From Pseudomonas azotoformans (lineage in GTDB: Bacteria > Pseudomonadota > Gammaproteobacteria > Pseudomonadales > Pseudomonadaceae), in NCBI RefSeq assembly GCF_001579805.1, contig NZ_CP014546.1:4650001-4714000 (forward strand): a stretch of DNA of 64,000 nt, written 5' to 3'. The position numbers were made by a program, and so were the translations under genes. Shown here piece after piece: positions 63,293 to 64,000 of this stretch; the first letter of the stretch is position 1; the number at the start of each line of letters is the position of its first letter. The notes beneath the pieces were generated by a model. The model did not search any database and had not been told where the DNA came from. It worked only from the letters and a program-made list of their open reading frames with translations.

Positions 63293-63299
63293 GTTTCGC

Positions 63300-64000
63300 T
63301 CAGACCTTGAATTGGCGCAGCAGGCCGTCGAGCTGTTCGCTCAGGCCGCGCAAGTGCGCACTCGCCACACTCGACTGTTCCGCCGCCAGTGCGGTGCTGT
63401 GGGACAAGCCGGCGGCCTGGGTGACATTCTGGTTGATGTCTTCCACCACGTGGGCCTGTTGCAGGGTGGCGCTGGCAATCGAGGCGTTGAGGCCATTGAG
63501 GTTGCGCAGCGCCTGGCCGATGGCAGTCAGGCTGGCACCGGCTTGGCCGGCTTGTTCAATAGTCAGTTGCGAGGCGCTGTGGCTGTCGCTGATCACCTTG
63601 ACCGCCGCTTCCGAGTGGCCTTGCAGGCGTTCGATCATGCCCTGGATTTCGGCGGTGGATTTTTGCGTGCGCTGGGCCAGCAGCCGCACTTCATCGGCCA
63701 CCACGGCGAAGCCACGCCCTTGTTCGCCGGCGCGGGCTGCTTCAATCGCCGCGTTAAGCGCCAACAGGTTGGTCTGGTCGGCAATCGAACGGATCACTTC
63801 AAGTACGCTGCCGATCTGGGTACTTTCCGCAGACAGGGTGCGGATCACTTCCACTGCCTGGCTGATGGTGCCGGAGAGCTGGTCAATCTGCTGCAGGCTG
63901 CCGTCGATATTCACCTGGCCTTGTTGGGCCTGGGCTTGGGCGTCGCGCATTTCGCTGGCGGCGTGTTCGGCGTTCTTGGCCACGTCCTGCACGCCGTAGG
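63300..64000 (-). CDS. Methyl-accepting chemotaxis protein, C-terminal signalling part
   Basis: About 233 residues; the gene runs off the right edge, so the sensor and membrane domains are missing. The hairpin tip [34 protein letters not shown] is the near-invariant CheA/CheW contact of chemoreceptors, followed by the long coiled-coil return helix ending RQFKV. A GTG inside (63992) is not a real start. The ligand cannot be known here. Confidence 0.95.
   Translation of the reverse strand, partial: YGVQDVAKNAEHAASEMRDAQAQAQQGQVNIDGSLQQIDQLSGTISQAVEVIRTLSAESTQIGSVLEVIRSIADQTNLLALNAAIEAARAGEQGRGFAVVADEVRLLAQRTQKSTAEIQGMIERLQGHSEAAVKVISDSHSASQLTIEQAGQAGASLTAIGQALRNLNGLNASIASATLQQAHVVEDINQNVTQAAGLSHSTALAAEQSSVASAHLRGLSEQLDGLLRQFKV

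Noticed and set aside
63240..63299. NAD or other riboswitch upstream of pnuC
   Set aside because: Only a single simple hairpin is present in the short gap; no multi-helix aptamer could be drawn.

Overview
The window is a GC-rich chromosomal stretch (AT-rich only in a few intergenic gaps) of a fluorescent-group Pseudomonas. This rests on gene content (a nic cluster whose catalytic residues fall at the Pseudomonas putida positions, OprB-type porin, FecI/FecR, pnuC), two kinds of REP/REPIN inverted repeat, and a composite intergenic repeat block of the sort seen in P. fluorescens. It is accessory metabolism: six catabolic or transport modules, each with its own regulator. I see no rRNA, tRNA, CRISPR array, phage or insertion sequence.

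Layout. 1-3190: end of an MFS efflux pump, a pirin, and a mechanosensitive channel with a cyclic-nucleotide domain (frameshifted). 3313-8981: unassigned four-gene catabolic operon (aldehyde dehydrogenase, MFS carrier, enolase-superfamily enzyme, GMC oxidoreductase). 9109-12239: hydroxy-amino-acid module (DSD1/D-threonine-aldolase-fold enzyme, YheO/DauR-type regulator, RidA, serine-racemase-like dehydratase). 12355-12969: hexapeptide-repeat protein. 12966-23449: nine-gene non-phosphorylating L-rhamnose operon with a divergent LysR gene. 23541-24973: FecI/FecR pair without a receptor gene. 24970-27471: sulfonate-type ABC transporter. 27790-31393: single-domain molybdate-binding protein and a 1116-residue HrpK-like repeat protein. 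31481-33722: MalY/PatB-type C-S lyase, azoreductase, GNAT. 33806-34518: mirror-symmetric repeat block. 34522-46045: LysR regulator and a ten-gene operon for uptake and breakdown of what is probably a sulfur-containing amino acid, ending in a protein with four rhodanese-like modules fused to a cystathionine beta-lyase domain. 46088-58653: nucleoside hydrolase and the complete nicotinate-degradation cluster nicTFEDC-XR-AB-S. 58814-64000: gamma-glutamyltransferase, TetX-like monooxygenase with its MarR regulator, ribosylnicotinamide kinase, PnuC and the end of a chemoreceptor gene.

How the genes work together. The rhamnose genes cover outer-membrane entry, symport, mutarotation, dehydrogenation, lactone opening, dehydration, aldol cleavage and lactaldehyde oxidation. 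The nic genes take nicotinate to fumarate; a nucleoside hydrolase on one side and PnuC plus ribosylnicotinamide kinase on the other add possible pyridine-nucleoside handling. The sulfur operon couples an ABC importer to an aminotransferase, an FAD dehydrogenase, a thiol-dioxygenase-like cupin, a YfcG-like GST and the rhodanese-lyase fusion.

Data quality. Three genes (1744-3190, 16692-17568, 36441-37248) are each broken by one extra base, and in all three the repair turns GGCCC back into GGCC. That shared context suggests systematic base-calling error more than three independent pseudogenes, but the sequence alone cannot decide.
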